This document shows, piece after piece, positions 1 through 8,367 of a stretch of DNA of 8,730 nt (positions within the stretch are counted from its first letter, which is position 1; every line of letters begins with the position of its first letter). The notes under the pieces were generated by a model, which saw only the letters and a list, made by a program, of their open reading frames with translations, ran no database searches and had not been told where the DNA came from. The stretch is from JAVVRI01 sp036654795. Lineage in GTDB: Bacteria > Bacteroidota > Bacteroidia > Bacteroidales > Tannerellaceae. Both the position numbers and the translations under genes were made by a program. The stretch is taken from NCBI GenBank assembly GCA_036654795.1, contig JAVVRI010000121.1, positions 1 to 8,730 of the forward strand, given 5' to 3'.

Positions 1-29
1 ATGCCTACCGGATACTGTCAGGCAAACGT

Positions 30-1133
30 TCAGTGCTCTTTAGAAGACAGATTGCTCAGAAACAAATCCATCATACGCTTGGCTGCTACGAAAGAACTGA
101 TTTCGCAGTTGAGGACTTGCTGTTCAGTACTGGTAAGCATTTTCTCCACAGACGGATTGTTATAGAAGGTGTCGCGCAAAGTTTCGTTGATGCTTTCGTA
201 CATCCAGTACTTAGCCTGCTCGTTGCGTTTGTAGTCGAAATAGCCGTTCTTCTTTGTGAACGCCATGTATTCAGCCACCATCTCCCAAATCTCTTTAATA
301 CCCAAAGCGTAATAGCCGGAGTAGGTCAGCACCTTCGGAAACCAACCGGAGTCAGCGGGGGGAAAGAGGTGTAACGCGTTGCGGAACTGAGCAGCAGCCA
401 AGTTGGCTTTGTCTATATTGTCTCCGTCAGCTTTGTTAATGATAATGCCGTCCGCCATTTCCATGATACCACGCTTAATGCCTTGCAACTCGTCGCCCGT
501 ACCGGCCAGTTGAATAAGCAGAAAGAAATCCACCATCGAATGGACGGCTATTTCGCTCTGCCCCACTCCTACCGTCTCTACAAAGACCGTATCGAAGCCG
601 GCAGCTTCGCAGAGCACGATCGTTTCGCGCGTCTTGCGAGCCACACCTCCCAACGAACCTGCCGATGGCGAGGGACGGATAAACGCATTTTTCTCACGAG
701 ATAACTCCTCCATGCGAGTCTTATCCCCCAGAATACTTCCTTTGGAACGTTCGCTGCTGGGGTCGATGGCCAATACGGCCAACTTGCGCCCTTCGCGCAC
801 CAAGTGCATACCAAAGGAGTCGATAGAGGTACTTTTACCAGCACCGGGTACACCGGTGATACCGATGCGTACAGAATGGCCGGCATAAGGCAGGCATTTT
901 TCTATAATTTCTTGCGCCAATTGCTGATGATCGTGCTTGGCACTTTCCACCAACGTAACAGCCTGACTGAGGATGGTAATGTTTCCCTTCAATATACCTT
1001 CCACAAACTCAGAAGAGGTATAAGCAGTACGTTGCAACCGTTTCTTCAGATAAGGATTAACCGAGGGCACTTCCGCCACTCCTTTATTTACTTTCAGTCC
1101 GCGATACAGACCATCGTTTTCGGGGTGTTCCAT
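30..1133 (-). CDS. meaB: Methylmalonyl-CoA mutase-associated GTPase MeaB (ArgK/MeaB family G3E-type GTPase)
   Basis: A 367-residue cytosolic GTPase. In this family MeaB escorts adenosylcobalamin into methylmalonyl-CoA mutase and protects or reactivates the mutase, which interconverts succinyl-CoA and methylmalonyl-CoA on the propionate route. The motifs are all present: P-loop GVPGAGKST at residues 94-102, the AIDPSS stretch at 122-127, the family signature GSILGDKTRM at 132-141, RPSPSAGSLGG at 153-163, the G3-type ETVGVGQSE at 186-194, and the base-specificity motif NKAD at 233-236. The remaining C-terminal helices fit the family's dimerisation arm. It is slightly longer than the roughly 330-residue proteobacterial proteins because of an N-terminal extension. 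The ATG at 1131-1133 precedes this whole extension; the leader is AT-rich with no strong Shine-Dalgarno. It starts 18 bases after the DUF1573 gene stop, so it is probably the last gene of that operon. No mutase subunit gene is in the window. The identification is firm; the link to the DUF1573 genes is positional only. Confidence 0.95.
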   Translation of the reverse strand: MEHPENDGLYRGLKVNKGVAEVPSVNPYLKKRLQRTAYTSSEFVEGILKGNITILSQAVTLVESAKHDHQQLAQEIIEKCLPYAGHSVRIGITGVPGAGKSTSIDSFGMHLVREGRKLAVLAIDPSSERSKGSILGDKTRMEELSREKNAFIRPSPSAGSLGGVARKTRETIVLCEAAGFDTVFVETVGVGQSEIAVHSMVDFFLLIQLAGTGDELQGIKRGIMEMADGIIINKADGDNIDKANLAAAQFRNALHLFPPADSGWFPKVLTYSGYYALGIKEIWEMVAEYMAFTKKNGYFDYKRNEQAKYWMYESINETLRDTFYNNPSVEKMLTSTEQQVLNCEISSFVAAKRMMDLFLSNLSSKEH

Positions 1134-1151
1134 GATTTTATATTGAATTTA

Positions 1152-2267
1152 TTATCTTTCGGCTGTTACCTTTACCAGACGCACCGGTCCTATCGGATCG
1201 TTGCATACAATATTGATAAGCGCTTCCAGTTTTGCTTTTACCCCTTTGGGGCGTACGGATATTTTAAAGACTGCAGAAGCACCGGGTTTCAATACTTTCT
1301 TGCCGCAGGAGATGTCCAACAATGGATTGTCGCACGTCACACTGTGCAGTATTAAAGGTGATTTACCCGCATTGGTTATGGTTACTTCGCCGGTTACCTT
1401 GCCACCTATCAGCGGGATAATGCCGCCTCGCTTCGGCAGTTTACCAAAGTCGAGCAGAGTACCGGAGAGTTCGGCTATTGGCGCTTTACTCTTGTCGGCT
1501 ACCGTCAGAGTGCTGAAGTCGTCGATAATGTTGGCAGCTATCTGTATCTGTCCGCTGACAGCTTTGCCACCTTCGTTTTGTATAGACAGGCCAAGTTCGG
1601 CAGTAACGCGTCCTTTACGCTTCACTGCCTCAGCATTCAGTAGCAGATTGATTTCACCTATTTCGCCGGGTTTAAGCTGCATTGGATGGATATCGGCCGT
1701 CAGCCAGTGTGGCAATTTGGCCGAATGAATAGTGAGCGGAGTCTTTCCGTTATTGATCACCATAATCTGTTCGCCCAGACTTTCGTTGGAACGGATGCTG
1801 CTGTAAAGTATTGTCTTGGTGGTAAGCTTTAGCTCACCAATTGCATAAGGAAAGGTAAAGAGAGGCTGCACCGGTTTGGGCGTTACGTTTCCCTTGATAG
1901 CTAACGTATAGCTTCCCTTCTTCACATTGCTGAATATAGATATTGTCTTATAGAATGGCCCCGGACGTCCTTTGGGGTTGTAGGTTACTTTGACCTCCCC
2001 GTCCTTGCCGGGCGCAATCGGCTCCTTCGACCACTCAGGTTGCGTGCAGCCACAAGAAGCCGTTACGCGGGTAATCACGAGCGGCCCATTGCCTGCATTA
2101 CGTATCACGAAGAGATGACTAGCCGGTCCGTCGGACTCGCCAATCGATCCAAAGTTATAGATCAACTCATCGGTACTAATCTCCGGACTGTTTTGTGCTG
2201 CCGCCTGATGATGGGCGGCAAACAACAAACAGAAAAGAAATAAGACAATTCGTTTTTGGTTCAGCAT
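1152..2267 (-). CDS. Exported DUF1573 protein with additional Ig-like domains
   Basis: A 371-residue protein of unknown function. Residues 1-24 form a signal peptide (basic start, hydrophobic LFLFCLLFAA, then AAA before Gln25), so it is likely periplasmic or surface-associated; there is no lipobox. Residues 30-129 are a DUF1573 domain with the hallmark ASCGCT (Cys72, Cys74) and KGRPGPF at 99-105. Residues about 135-250 look like a second beta-sandwich module (VINNGKTPLTI, LKPGEIGEI). Residues about 265-371 look like a third (LDFGKLP, ITNAGKSPLILHSV, LKPGASAVFKISVRP) that keeps the fold pattern but has Cys312 and Cys321 instead of the CxC pair. The first domain matches the small protein encoded just upstream at about 58 of 100 positions without gaps, so the two are paralogues. 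Its start lies 22 bases after that gene's stop and the next gene, meaB, follows after 18 bases, which indicates one operon. DUF1573 resembles ASH/MSP-type Ig folds; a structural or binding role is inferred only. Confidence 0.88.
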   Translation of the reverse strand: MLNQKRIVLFLFCLLFAAHHQAAAQNSPEISTDELIYNFGSIGESDGPASHLFVIRNAGNGPLVITRVTASCGCTQPEWSKEPIAPGKDGEVKVTYNPKGRPGPFYKTISIFSNVKKGSYTLAIKGNVTPKPVQPLFTFPYAIGELKLTTKTILYSSIRSNESLGEQIMVINNGKTPLTIHSAKLPHWLTADIHPMQLKPGEIGEINLLLNAEAVKRKGRVTAELGLSIQNEGGKAVSGQIQIAANIIDDFSTLTVADKSKAPIAELSGTLLDFGKLPKRGGIIPLIGGKVTGEVTITNAGKSPLILHSVTCDNPLLDISCGKKVLKPGASAVFKISVRPKGVKAKLEALINIVCNDPIGPVRLVKVTAER

Positions 2268-2289
2268 TATTCATGTATTACTAAGTTCC

Positions 2290-2667
2290 TTACTGTACAT
2301 CTCCTCGTATAGAAAGGATAAAACTACCTGTTTTACCATTACTATAAACTGAGATCGTTTTAGAGAATGGGCCGGGACGTCCTTTCGGATCGAACGTAAT
2401 GGTCAAGTCGCCTTTTTGACCGGGAGCGATGGGCTCCTTTGTCCACACCGGCATAGTACACCCACATGAGGCTATCACCCGCGTGATTACAAGCGGCATG
2501 TCTCCGTCGTTTGTCATCTTGAATGTATAAGACACCTTACCATCGGCCTCTTTGATTGCACCGAAATCGTGCGTAGCCGTTTCTGTAGAGATGACGGCCT
2601 TCTTTTGCGCTGATGCCATGCCGGTTGCAAGCATGATTGCCATGAAAATAAAAATAATCTGTTTCAT
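2290..2667 (-). CDS. Small exported DUF1573 protein
   Basis: A 125-residue protein of unknown function. A signal peptide covers residues 1-20 (MKQIIFIFMAIMLATGMASA, ASA before Gln21), and the mature protein is almost exactly one DUF1573 domain at residues 26-125. Visible landmarks are HDFGAI (33-38), PLVITRV (58-64), the ASCGCT motif with Cys68 and Cys70, KEPIAPG (77-83) and KGRPGPF (95-101). The close CxC pair would sit in an oxidising periplasm and could form a disulfide or bind a metal, but no function has been shown from this sequence. Many Bacteroidetes genomes carry such single-domain proteins. The ATG at 2665-2667 is chosen because it begins the signal peptide directly and lies about 24 bases from the expected transcription start of a good -7 promoter match. 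It is the first gene of a three-gene cluster with its longer paralogue and meaB. Confidence 0.9.
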   Translation of the reverse strand: MKQIIFIFMAIMLATGMASAQKKAVISTETATHDFGAIKEADGKVSYTFKMTNDGDMPLVITRVIASCGCTMPVWTKEPIAPGQKGDLTITFDPKGRPGPFSKTISVYSNGKTGSFILSIRGDVQ

Positions 2668-2697
2668 CTTTCTAATTATTTACGATTGTTCGTGCCA

Positions 2698-2731
2698 CAA
2701 ATATAGCTATTAATGAAGAATGAGAAGCGAA
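2698..2731 (-). promoter_or_regulatory. Candidate Bacteroidetes-type promoter for the DUF1573-meaB operon
   Basis: On the minus strand, 2705 to 2698 reads TATATTTG, a full match to the Bacteroidetes -7 consensus TAnnTTTG. A weak -33-like TTCG lies at 2728-2731 with a 22-base gap, slightly longer than usual. The expected start of transcription would be near 2691, giving a leader of about 24 bases before the ATG at 2667. The region between the macroglobulin stop and this start is only 74 bases and shows no hairpin terminator, so readthrough from the large gene could also feed the operon. Confidence 0.55.
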
Positions 2732-2740
2732 GAATGAGAA
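2715..2740. repeat. Short tandem direct repeat in the intergenic spacer
   Basis: Two exact copies of GAAGAATGAGAA sit at 2715-2726 and 2729-2740, separated by GC, giving a 14-base period. They fill most of the space between the macroglobulin stop codon and the candidate -7 box and overlap the position where a -33 element would be. They may be slippage-prone spacer sequence or a binding site for a regulator; the sequence alone does not decide. Confidence 0.7.
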
Positions 2741-2741
2741 A

Positions 2742-5700
2742 TTATTCGTTCACTCTGATTCTTTCTCCTGCTGTGTGCGCCACATACTCGGGGGCATAGA
2801 GGCATTGCAGGGTGCTGACTCCACCTGCATACTCACCAACCCGTGAGGCATAAACCGAATATTCCAGAACGAACGTACCCTTTGGCAAGCGGTCGAAGTA
2901 AAAGTTTTCGGATACATCGCCGGGGGCTCGGTAATAGCTGAGACCGTTTCTATATTCATAACCGGACAGCTGGCCGGAAGGTTCGAAGCAGCCTGCGCGC
3001 TGATCCTTTAAAGCCACATAATCCATCTCCCGATCACTGCTCAGGGTAAGGCGAACGACTACTTTGTCGCCTATGCAGAGCGGAGTGTTGAGGGTTACCG
3101 GGTGGATCTGCCGACCAGCGCTGCTGTTTGTTTCCACAAAAAGCTTCTTATCAATGCGCAAAGCACCGCTTTGTGCCGCCACTTGGTCGATAGCCTCAAA
3201 GTATTGATTGTAGATGGCACCCCAAGCCGGAGCTTTGCCCGTCTTTTGAACATTGAGTATGTTCATCTGGGGCGTGATCTCTTTGGCAGGAATCACTTCT
3301 TTAATATATCCGGTAGCTGCTTCGCCGGTAACCGTATTAAAAGCATGCGAACCCCATTGCACGGTGCAGGTATTGTTATCGCCCAACCAATCGCTTCCGG
3401 TTAGGAGCAGGGCGTAGATGGCATTGACGGTAGCAGGCACGGATTCCCAGTTTTGCGTACGCTTCTGGTTGAGCAGCCATTGCTTCATGCGGTCCGTATC
3501 CGCTGTATCGGGAGACAGTTCGTTAAAGAGTGCCATCAGAAGGCAATGGGTGTCGATGGGGGAAGTGAAGTAATTGGCTTCTCTCCGATTGTTTGCCCAA
3601 TACATACCCATTTCCATATTCACAGTAGCAGTTTTTCTTAGCCAGCCAAAGATGGCCGAGGCGGTTGCCTTCTGACCGTTGCGGTGCATCAGCAGGGCAG
3701 TCTCCGCCTTGCCATAAAGGGAGAACAAGCTCCATTGCTTAGCAGCCTGATTGGTATAGAAGCGAATCGCTTCGCGGGCATTGCCCGGTTCGGGGATGTC
3801 GCGATAGGCACTACGTACGTAAAGATATTCCAACTGCTCGGCCGTTGGCAGACTCTTTTTCAAGTATTGTCCTTTCTTTGCCTGCTCATAATCCTGACGG
3901 AGGCAGTTATCTACGAAGGCAAGAGCTTTTATCTGCATCTCCTTCTCTTCCTGGTTATATTCTACAGCATTGAGGGCGGTCAGATCAGCCATTCCCTTTA
4001 GTACTTGCAGGGTGATGGAGCGACTACTACGCCCTCCCTTCATCCAACTCCAGCCACCGTCAGGTTGCTGCTGTTGCTGTAGTTGCTGCAAAGCGGCCAT
4101 ACGTGCAGAGGCAGCACGATTGAGGTCGAACAATAAGGCAAGACGTTGCTTTTGCTCCGTTTCATTATTGGCAGACAGCACCCAAGGCGTTTCGGATAGT
4201 AGGATAGCCTTCAACTCGGCATTCTTTTCGAGGTTGGATAGCAGCGTGGCGGCCGTTCCTCCTTGTGCCGTCCATTGGTCGATCACCTTCTTCAGGCGAG
4301 GATTGGTTTGTACGATGTAACTGGCCAGAGTATTGCTGTAATAAGAGGCAAACCAAGAGAGCAGGTTGTCATCTTCCGGTGTAGTCAGGGTAGGAAGTGC
4401 CTGCACGGCATACCAGATGGGGTTACTGCTCATCTCCAGAGTCAGCTTGAACGGTCGGCGACTGACAGACCGACCGGACTCTTTCAGTTGGATGCGTTGC
4501 TCACCGTCTCCTATCAAGTAGAAGGGCGTACTTTCGGTAATAAGCAATTCGTTGGACAGGACAGGGATCAATAGCTGTTCACCGTCGCTGCCGCTATCGG
4601 TATCGGCCACCATGCGACAACCGATTAGGCTAATGCCACTCGGCACAGTCAGCGACCACGACACGGTAATCGTACTGTCAGACGGAAGCACAAAGGGCTT
4701 CTCCGACTTAGTCAGGCAAATCACCGGCTGATCGTTTGCCGGATCAAATAGTTCGAGGCGAGCACGTCCCACCAGCTCCTTTCCGGATTGGTTCATCACT
4801 TGAGCAGTCAACGTTACCTGATCGCCTTCACGCAAGAAGCGGGGCAGATTGGGCAACACCATGAGCGGCTTTTGGCTGATCACTTCGCGGGTGAGCAGAC
4901 CATATTTCATATCTTCCGTATAGGCGAGTAGTTGCATCTTCCAGGTCGTGTTGCTTTCGGGTAAAATGAAGTCGAGGCTGACATCGCCCGTTTCGTTCGT
5001 CATCAACGCAGGATAGAAGAAGGCAGTCTCTGCAAAGTTCTCGCGCAACTGAGGCAGGGATGGCGTACTTACGGGCGCTTCAACGACAGATTCGGCCATA
5101 TTGGCGACCGATACCTCTTGCACATCAAGCCGGTTGTTCTGCCTTTCCGCCATCGGAGCGGAAGCGGACTTCATCATGACAGCACCAACGGCACCACTAT
5201 ATCGGCGCAGTGTAATATTTGACTGATTAGAAGACATCATGCCTTGCCAGTTAAGGCAGTCATATTGATACTCTGGAACTGCTACAAAGTCGGGTTGCTG
5301 GTTCTCATATCGATAGCTTGTCTGAAAACCGGCACCTCCGGTCATGCGCGGAGCAGTCAAGACAACTTGACGGATGGGCGAAAAGCTCCAAGCAAAGGGG
5401 CTTATTCTATCCAACGAAGCATCGTACATGCCCGCTAGTACTTCGGCTATCATTGCTGTAGAGTCTGCATTTTGAATATGGAACTTCCACGTCTCACGAC
5501 TGCCGGGCAGCAAGCGGTCGCGGAATGTTTCCGGGCGAATGCTGAGGCGACGATCGGGCTGGCGGCGATAGATGGGCACTTGTGTAGTATAAAATTTGCC
5601 CTCTTTGACGAAGGTAAACGAAGCAACAAAGCCCACCCCATACTCCGCTTCGAAGGGGATGCGGAAGGTTCGATTTTCATCACTTAATTCCAACCGCTCG

Positions 5701-8366
5701 CGCCGGATGAGTTTGTCGTTCGTAAAGAGTTCATAGAGGATATACGCCTTCTTTTCGGAAGTTCCGAATACGAAAGAGGCCTCCTCGCCGGGTAGGCAGG
5801 TGGTACGTTCATCGACCAACCACATCGGGGTAATGATCGGCGGACGCTTATCGTGCTTACTGTACAGGATGAAGTCTTCCTGCTCGGTGACAGTCCGTCC
5901 TTTGGAGTCGACCGAAGTCAGGCAAATACGATAACGCCCTGAAGGCAGCTTAGCAAAGATCGCGGAATCGAATGGGCGGTCAGTCGTAAAGCTACCTTCC
6001 ACTACCGGCTTACCTACGTTCTTCTCCTCCGTCTCCGAACGAGTGAAAGGACTGAGGGTATAAGTCCCGGTCGCACGAATCGTGCTGCCATTGATGGTGC
6101 AGGCGCTGGCTTGCATCCTGATGGAATCCTTCTCCATCTCTTTATTCTCCGGCAAGTTGAGGCTGAGCAGGATGCCGGCGGCAGCTACTGATACGGTAGT
6201 GCGCGTCTCCTCCGTCTCCCCCTTGCTATCGGTCAGGGTGGCTGTTACTTCGTAAAGTTGAGCGTTCGAGGAAAGTGACTCTTCTACCTCCTTTTCCGGA
6301 CAGAAGGTTATGGCGAAAGAACCATCCGTATTGACAATCGTTTCACCCTGTGCCACCTGTTTCGGTGGAGTGCGCATATAGCTACGAAGCAGTCGGCATT
6401 CGGTGATGCGATAGTTTACTGTGCCGCTTTGAAGCGATACACCGGAGTAGGTTTGCGCCTTGCCCAGAATGGTGACCGGCTCATTAAAGACCGCTTCCTC
6501 TTTGACCGGCAGCAGTTTGAGGTTAAAGGTAGGACGTTTGTATTCCGCCACTTCGATGTAAGCCCTCGCCTCACCTGCTTGGAGTGTAAAAGTTCCGTTT
6601 AATGCTTGAGCCGGCAAGGTAAATTCGCCGTTAAAGGAGCCGAACGCATGGGTCGTACATTGTTTGCTTGCCACCTCTTTGCCGTTCGCATCCCGAAGGA
6701 GTACGGTAAAGTGTTTGTCCGGCACAACCCTAGGATTGTTTGCATCGTTTGTATAGGCTATGCCTTTAAAACGAACGGTCTGCCCCGGGCGATAGATACC
6801 TCGGTCGGTGAAAAGGGACAATTGGTAATTACTGAGAGAAGAGAGACTTCTCCCATCCCCATAGGGATAAAGGGAAGAGAGCAAGGAGCAAGTATCGCCC
6901 GGAAGAGTCGCCTGATAGGCTTGTCTCCCCATCATCGTGGGTAACGTGGCCAAACCGTCGCGGTTCGTTCGTAACGAGCCTACACGCAGCAGGTTGTCGC
7001 CTTGCTTATTATAGTAGTTTACGGTAGCACCCTCGATGGGCTTTCCGCTCAGGAAGTCTGTTACCAACACCTCGGTCTGTCCGTTGGGCGCATGGCGCGA
7101 AAGGGCGGCCAGCCGACTAACACTGAATAACAAAGAGGTCTTGATCGTGCTTCCCGGAGCATTGACAACGCACACATATAAGCCCGGCTTATCTATTGTC
7201 AAAGCCAGACTGCTATCTTGCTTGCTGTAATGGGTACGGGGGGATAGTGTAAAGGCTGCTTCTTGTACAAATTCGCCCAACATTTTACTGTCCGAACTCT
7301 CCTGATAGTACTTGTGGCTTGCTTGCATCAGCGGACTCAGCTTGCTGCGATACACCTTGACCTGCAAACGGCTGAGGTTTGTATAACTGATTGTTAACAT
7401 CAACGGTTTGCCGGGATAGACCGCATTGGCGGCCTGTACGGAAAGGTTCGGCTCTTCCAGCGTGCGAAGTGCATTTTTCAACACCCCGATCCGCTCATAA
7501 TTCGGGAAGCGGGCGATGCTTTGGGTGCAAAGAGCATATTGCAACGCCCGAAGAGAGTCATTGTCCCGAAAGGCATATGGATTCCTCTCCATCTGATAGA
7601 GACGGGCAATGTCTATTTCAACAGAATAGGGCTCAGTGGCAAACTGCCGGCTGAGGCTGTCCAACGCCTGTGTGTATGCGGCATTGGTTTGCTTGCTCTG
7701 CTGGTTGGCGTACTGCTGTTGCAGAAAGTCCAGTTCGGTCAACAAGGCGGCTTTCTTCTCTCCTTGTGCACTCTGAAAGGTGATCAGCGCATGGTAGAGC
7801 GAATCAGTTGGCTGCATGTCCAGTGCGCGAAAGGCCAAAAAGCTATATAGCGTAGGGCGTAGCGACGGACTGTCTTTGCCACTTGTCAGGATCGGGTTGA
7901 AACGGGACAGAGTTGTCTTCTGCAAGAGGAGGGTGTTCGCAAGGGAGGCGTCCAGCTCCTCTTTAATCTTTGCCTTAAACAGGTTGCTTGTCCATTCCTG
8001 TATAGCTTCGGGAACGTAGCCGACCATCTCCGTACGCTGATTAATCGTCCAGCGGTTTTGCTGGTAATAACGGTTATACATCTCCGCCAACATGGAGTGC
8101 AGCACGGCTTTTCCTGCCGGATCCGTGCATTGGGCGGTGTAAGCAGCTACTTCGTTTATCAGTTCGGGGAAGCGCTCCTCGTCCACTTCCAGCTGTTCCT
8201 TCATGTTCCCAATCAAGGCCTTTATCAGTTCAGGGGTATCCTTCTTTTGCATAGCTTCGGTGATTATCTTTTGTTTACCCTCAGACTGATTCGCCCGTAC
8301 ATAGAGCACTGCTGCCGGAACGCAGCACAATAGTAATAAAGCAATAAACGCCATTCTTATTTTCAT
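2742..8366 (-). CDS. Large exported alpha-2-macroglobulin-family protein lacking the thioester motif
   Basis: A 1,874-residue protein from the chosen start. The N-terminus is a signal sequence or uncleaved anchor (hydrophobic 6-21, then VRA before Asn26); the double Cys at 14-15 is not a proper lipobox. Residues about 30-310 are helical and not macroglobulin-like. Macroglobulin modules follow: MG1-like about 311-415, a module with VTDFLSGKPIEGATV (435-449), MG2 with LFTDRGIYRPGQTVRFKG (518-535), and further modules from about 614 (KLLPVKEEAVFNEPVTI). A low-complexity linker lies at about 1005-1107. The A2M core domain is at about 1108-1185 (FFYPALMTNETGDVSLDFIL, SNTTWKMQLLAYT). Residues about 1315-1680 are the helical toroid that normally holds the thioester, but the expected Cys-x-Glu-Gln site reads TTPEDDN. 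The C-terminal bacterial MG10-like domain (about 1755-1874) has KDQRAGCFEP, LPKGTFVLEYSVYASRVGEYAGG and QCLYAPEYVAHTAG. Family members trap or resist proteases in the envelope; without the thioester, covalent capture is unlikely. An upstream in-frame ATG at 8415-8417 is rejected because it puts 17 charged residues before the signal sequence. No pbpC gene follows. Confidence 0.93.
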   Translation of the reverse strand: MKIRMAFIALLLLCCVPAAVLYVRANQSEGKQKIITEAMQKKDTPELIKALIGNMKEQLEVDEERFPELINEVAAYTAQCTDPAGKAVLHSMLAEMYNRYYQQNRWTINQRTEMVGYVPEAIQEWTSNLFKAKIKEELDASLANTLLLQKTTLSRFNPILTSGKDSPSLRPTLYSFLAFRALDMQPTDSLYHALITFQSAQGEKKAALLTELDFLQQQYANQQSKQTNAAYTQALDSLSRQFATEPYSVEIDIARLYQMERNPYAFRDNDSLRALQYALCTQSIARFPNYERIGVLKNALRTLEEPNLSVQAANAVYPGKPLMLTISYTNLSRLQVKVYRSKLSPLMQASHKYYQESSDSKMLGEFVQEAAFTLSPRTHYSKQDSSLALTIDKPGLYVCVVNAPGSTIKTSLLFSVSRLAALSRHAPNGQTEVLVTDFLSGKPIEGATVNYYNKQGDNLLRVGSLRTNRDGLATLPTMMGRQAYQATLPGDTCSLLSSLYPYGDGRSLSSLSNYQLSLFTDRGIYRPGQTVRFKGIAYTNDANNPRVVPDKHFTVLLRDANGKEVASKQCTTHAFGSFNGEFTLPAQALNGTFTLQAGEARAYIEVAEYKRPTFNLKLLPVKEEAVFNEPVTILGKAQTYSGVSLQSGTVNYRITECRLLRSYMRTPPKQVAQGETIVNTDGSFAITFCPEKEVEESLSSNAQLYEVTATLTDSKGETEETRTTVSVAAAGILLSLNLPENKEMEKDSIRMQASACTINGSTIRATGTYTLSPFTRSETEEKNVGKPVVEGSFTTDRPFDSAIFAKLPSGRYRICLTSVDSKGRTVTEQEDFILYSKHDKRPPIITPMWLVDERTTCLPGEEASFVFGTSEKKAYILYELFTNDKLIRRERLELSDENRTFRIPFEAEYGVGFVASFTFVKEGKFYTTQVPIYRRQPDRRLSIRPETFRDRLLPGSRETWKFHIQNADSTAMIAEVLAGMYDASLDRISPFAWSFSPIRQVVLTAPRMTGGAGFQTSYRYENQQPDFVAVPEYQYDCLNWQGMMSSNQSNITLRRYSGAVGAVMMKSASAPMAERQNNRLDVQEVSVANMAESVVEAPVSTPSLPQLRENFAETAFFYPALMTNETGDVSLDFILPESNTTWKMQLLAYTEDMKYGLLTREVISQKPLMVLPNLPRFLREGDQVTLTAQVMNQSGKELVGRARLELFDPANDQPVICLTKSEKPFVLPSDSTITVSWSLTVPSGISLIGCRMVADTDSGSDGEQLLIPVLSNELLITESTPFYLIGDGEQRIQLKESGRSVSRRPFKLTLEMSSNPIWYAVQALPTLTTPEDDNLLSWFASYYSNTLASYIVQTNPRLKKVIDQWTAQGGTAATLLSNLEKNAELKAILLSETPWVLSANNETEQKQRLALLFDLNRAASARMAALQQLQQQQQPDGGWSWMKGGRSSRSITLQVLKGMADLTALNAVEYNQEEKEMQIKALAFVDNCLRQDYEQAKKGQYLKKSLPTAEQLEYLYVRSAYRDIPEPGNAREAIRFYTNQAAKQWSLFSLYGKAETALLMHRNGQKATASAIFGWLRKTATVNMEMGMYWANNRREANYFTSPIDTHCLLMALFNELSPDTADTDRMKQWLLNQKRTQNWESVPATVNAIYALLLTGSDWLGDNNTCTVQWGSHAFNTVTGEAATGYIKEVIPAKEITPQMNILNVQKTGKAPAWGAIYNQYFEAIDQVAAQSGALRIDKKLFVETNSSAGRQIHPVTLNTPLCIGDKVVVRLTLSSDREMDYVALKDQRAGCFEPSGQLSGYEYRNGLSYYRAPGDVSENFYFDRLPKGTFVLEYSVYASRVGEYAGGVSTLQCLYAPEYVAHTAGERIRVNE

Positions 8367-8367
8367 A

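Noticed and set aside
2..24. TGCCT and AGGCA pair after the meaB stop as a terminator
   Set aside because: The stem is only five bases with a long loop and the window ends before any T-tract on the minus strand could be seen.
804..1728. Long open frames on the plus strand (183 and 175 codons) opposite meaB and the larger DUF1573 gene
   Set aside because: They lie antisense to genes with clear family motifs, have no recognisable domains and no promoter or ribosome site; they are by-products of coding composition on the other strand.
8322..8366. Possible lipoprotein signal in the macroglobulin N-terminus (LLLLCC)
   Set aside because: The residue before the cysteine is Leu, not Gly, Ala or Ser, and no acidic or Ser-rich tether follows; a Sec type I signal or an uncleaved anchor fits better.
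2742..8366. Macroglobulin gene as a pseudogene because of the missing thioester
   Set aside because: The frame is uninterrupted, and the signal sequence, MG2, A2M core, toroid and C-terminal domains are all intact, so the loss is a property of the subfamily or protein and not decay.
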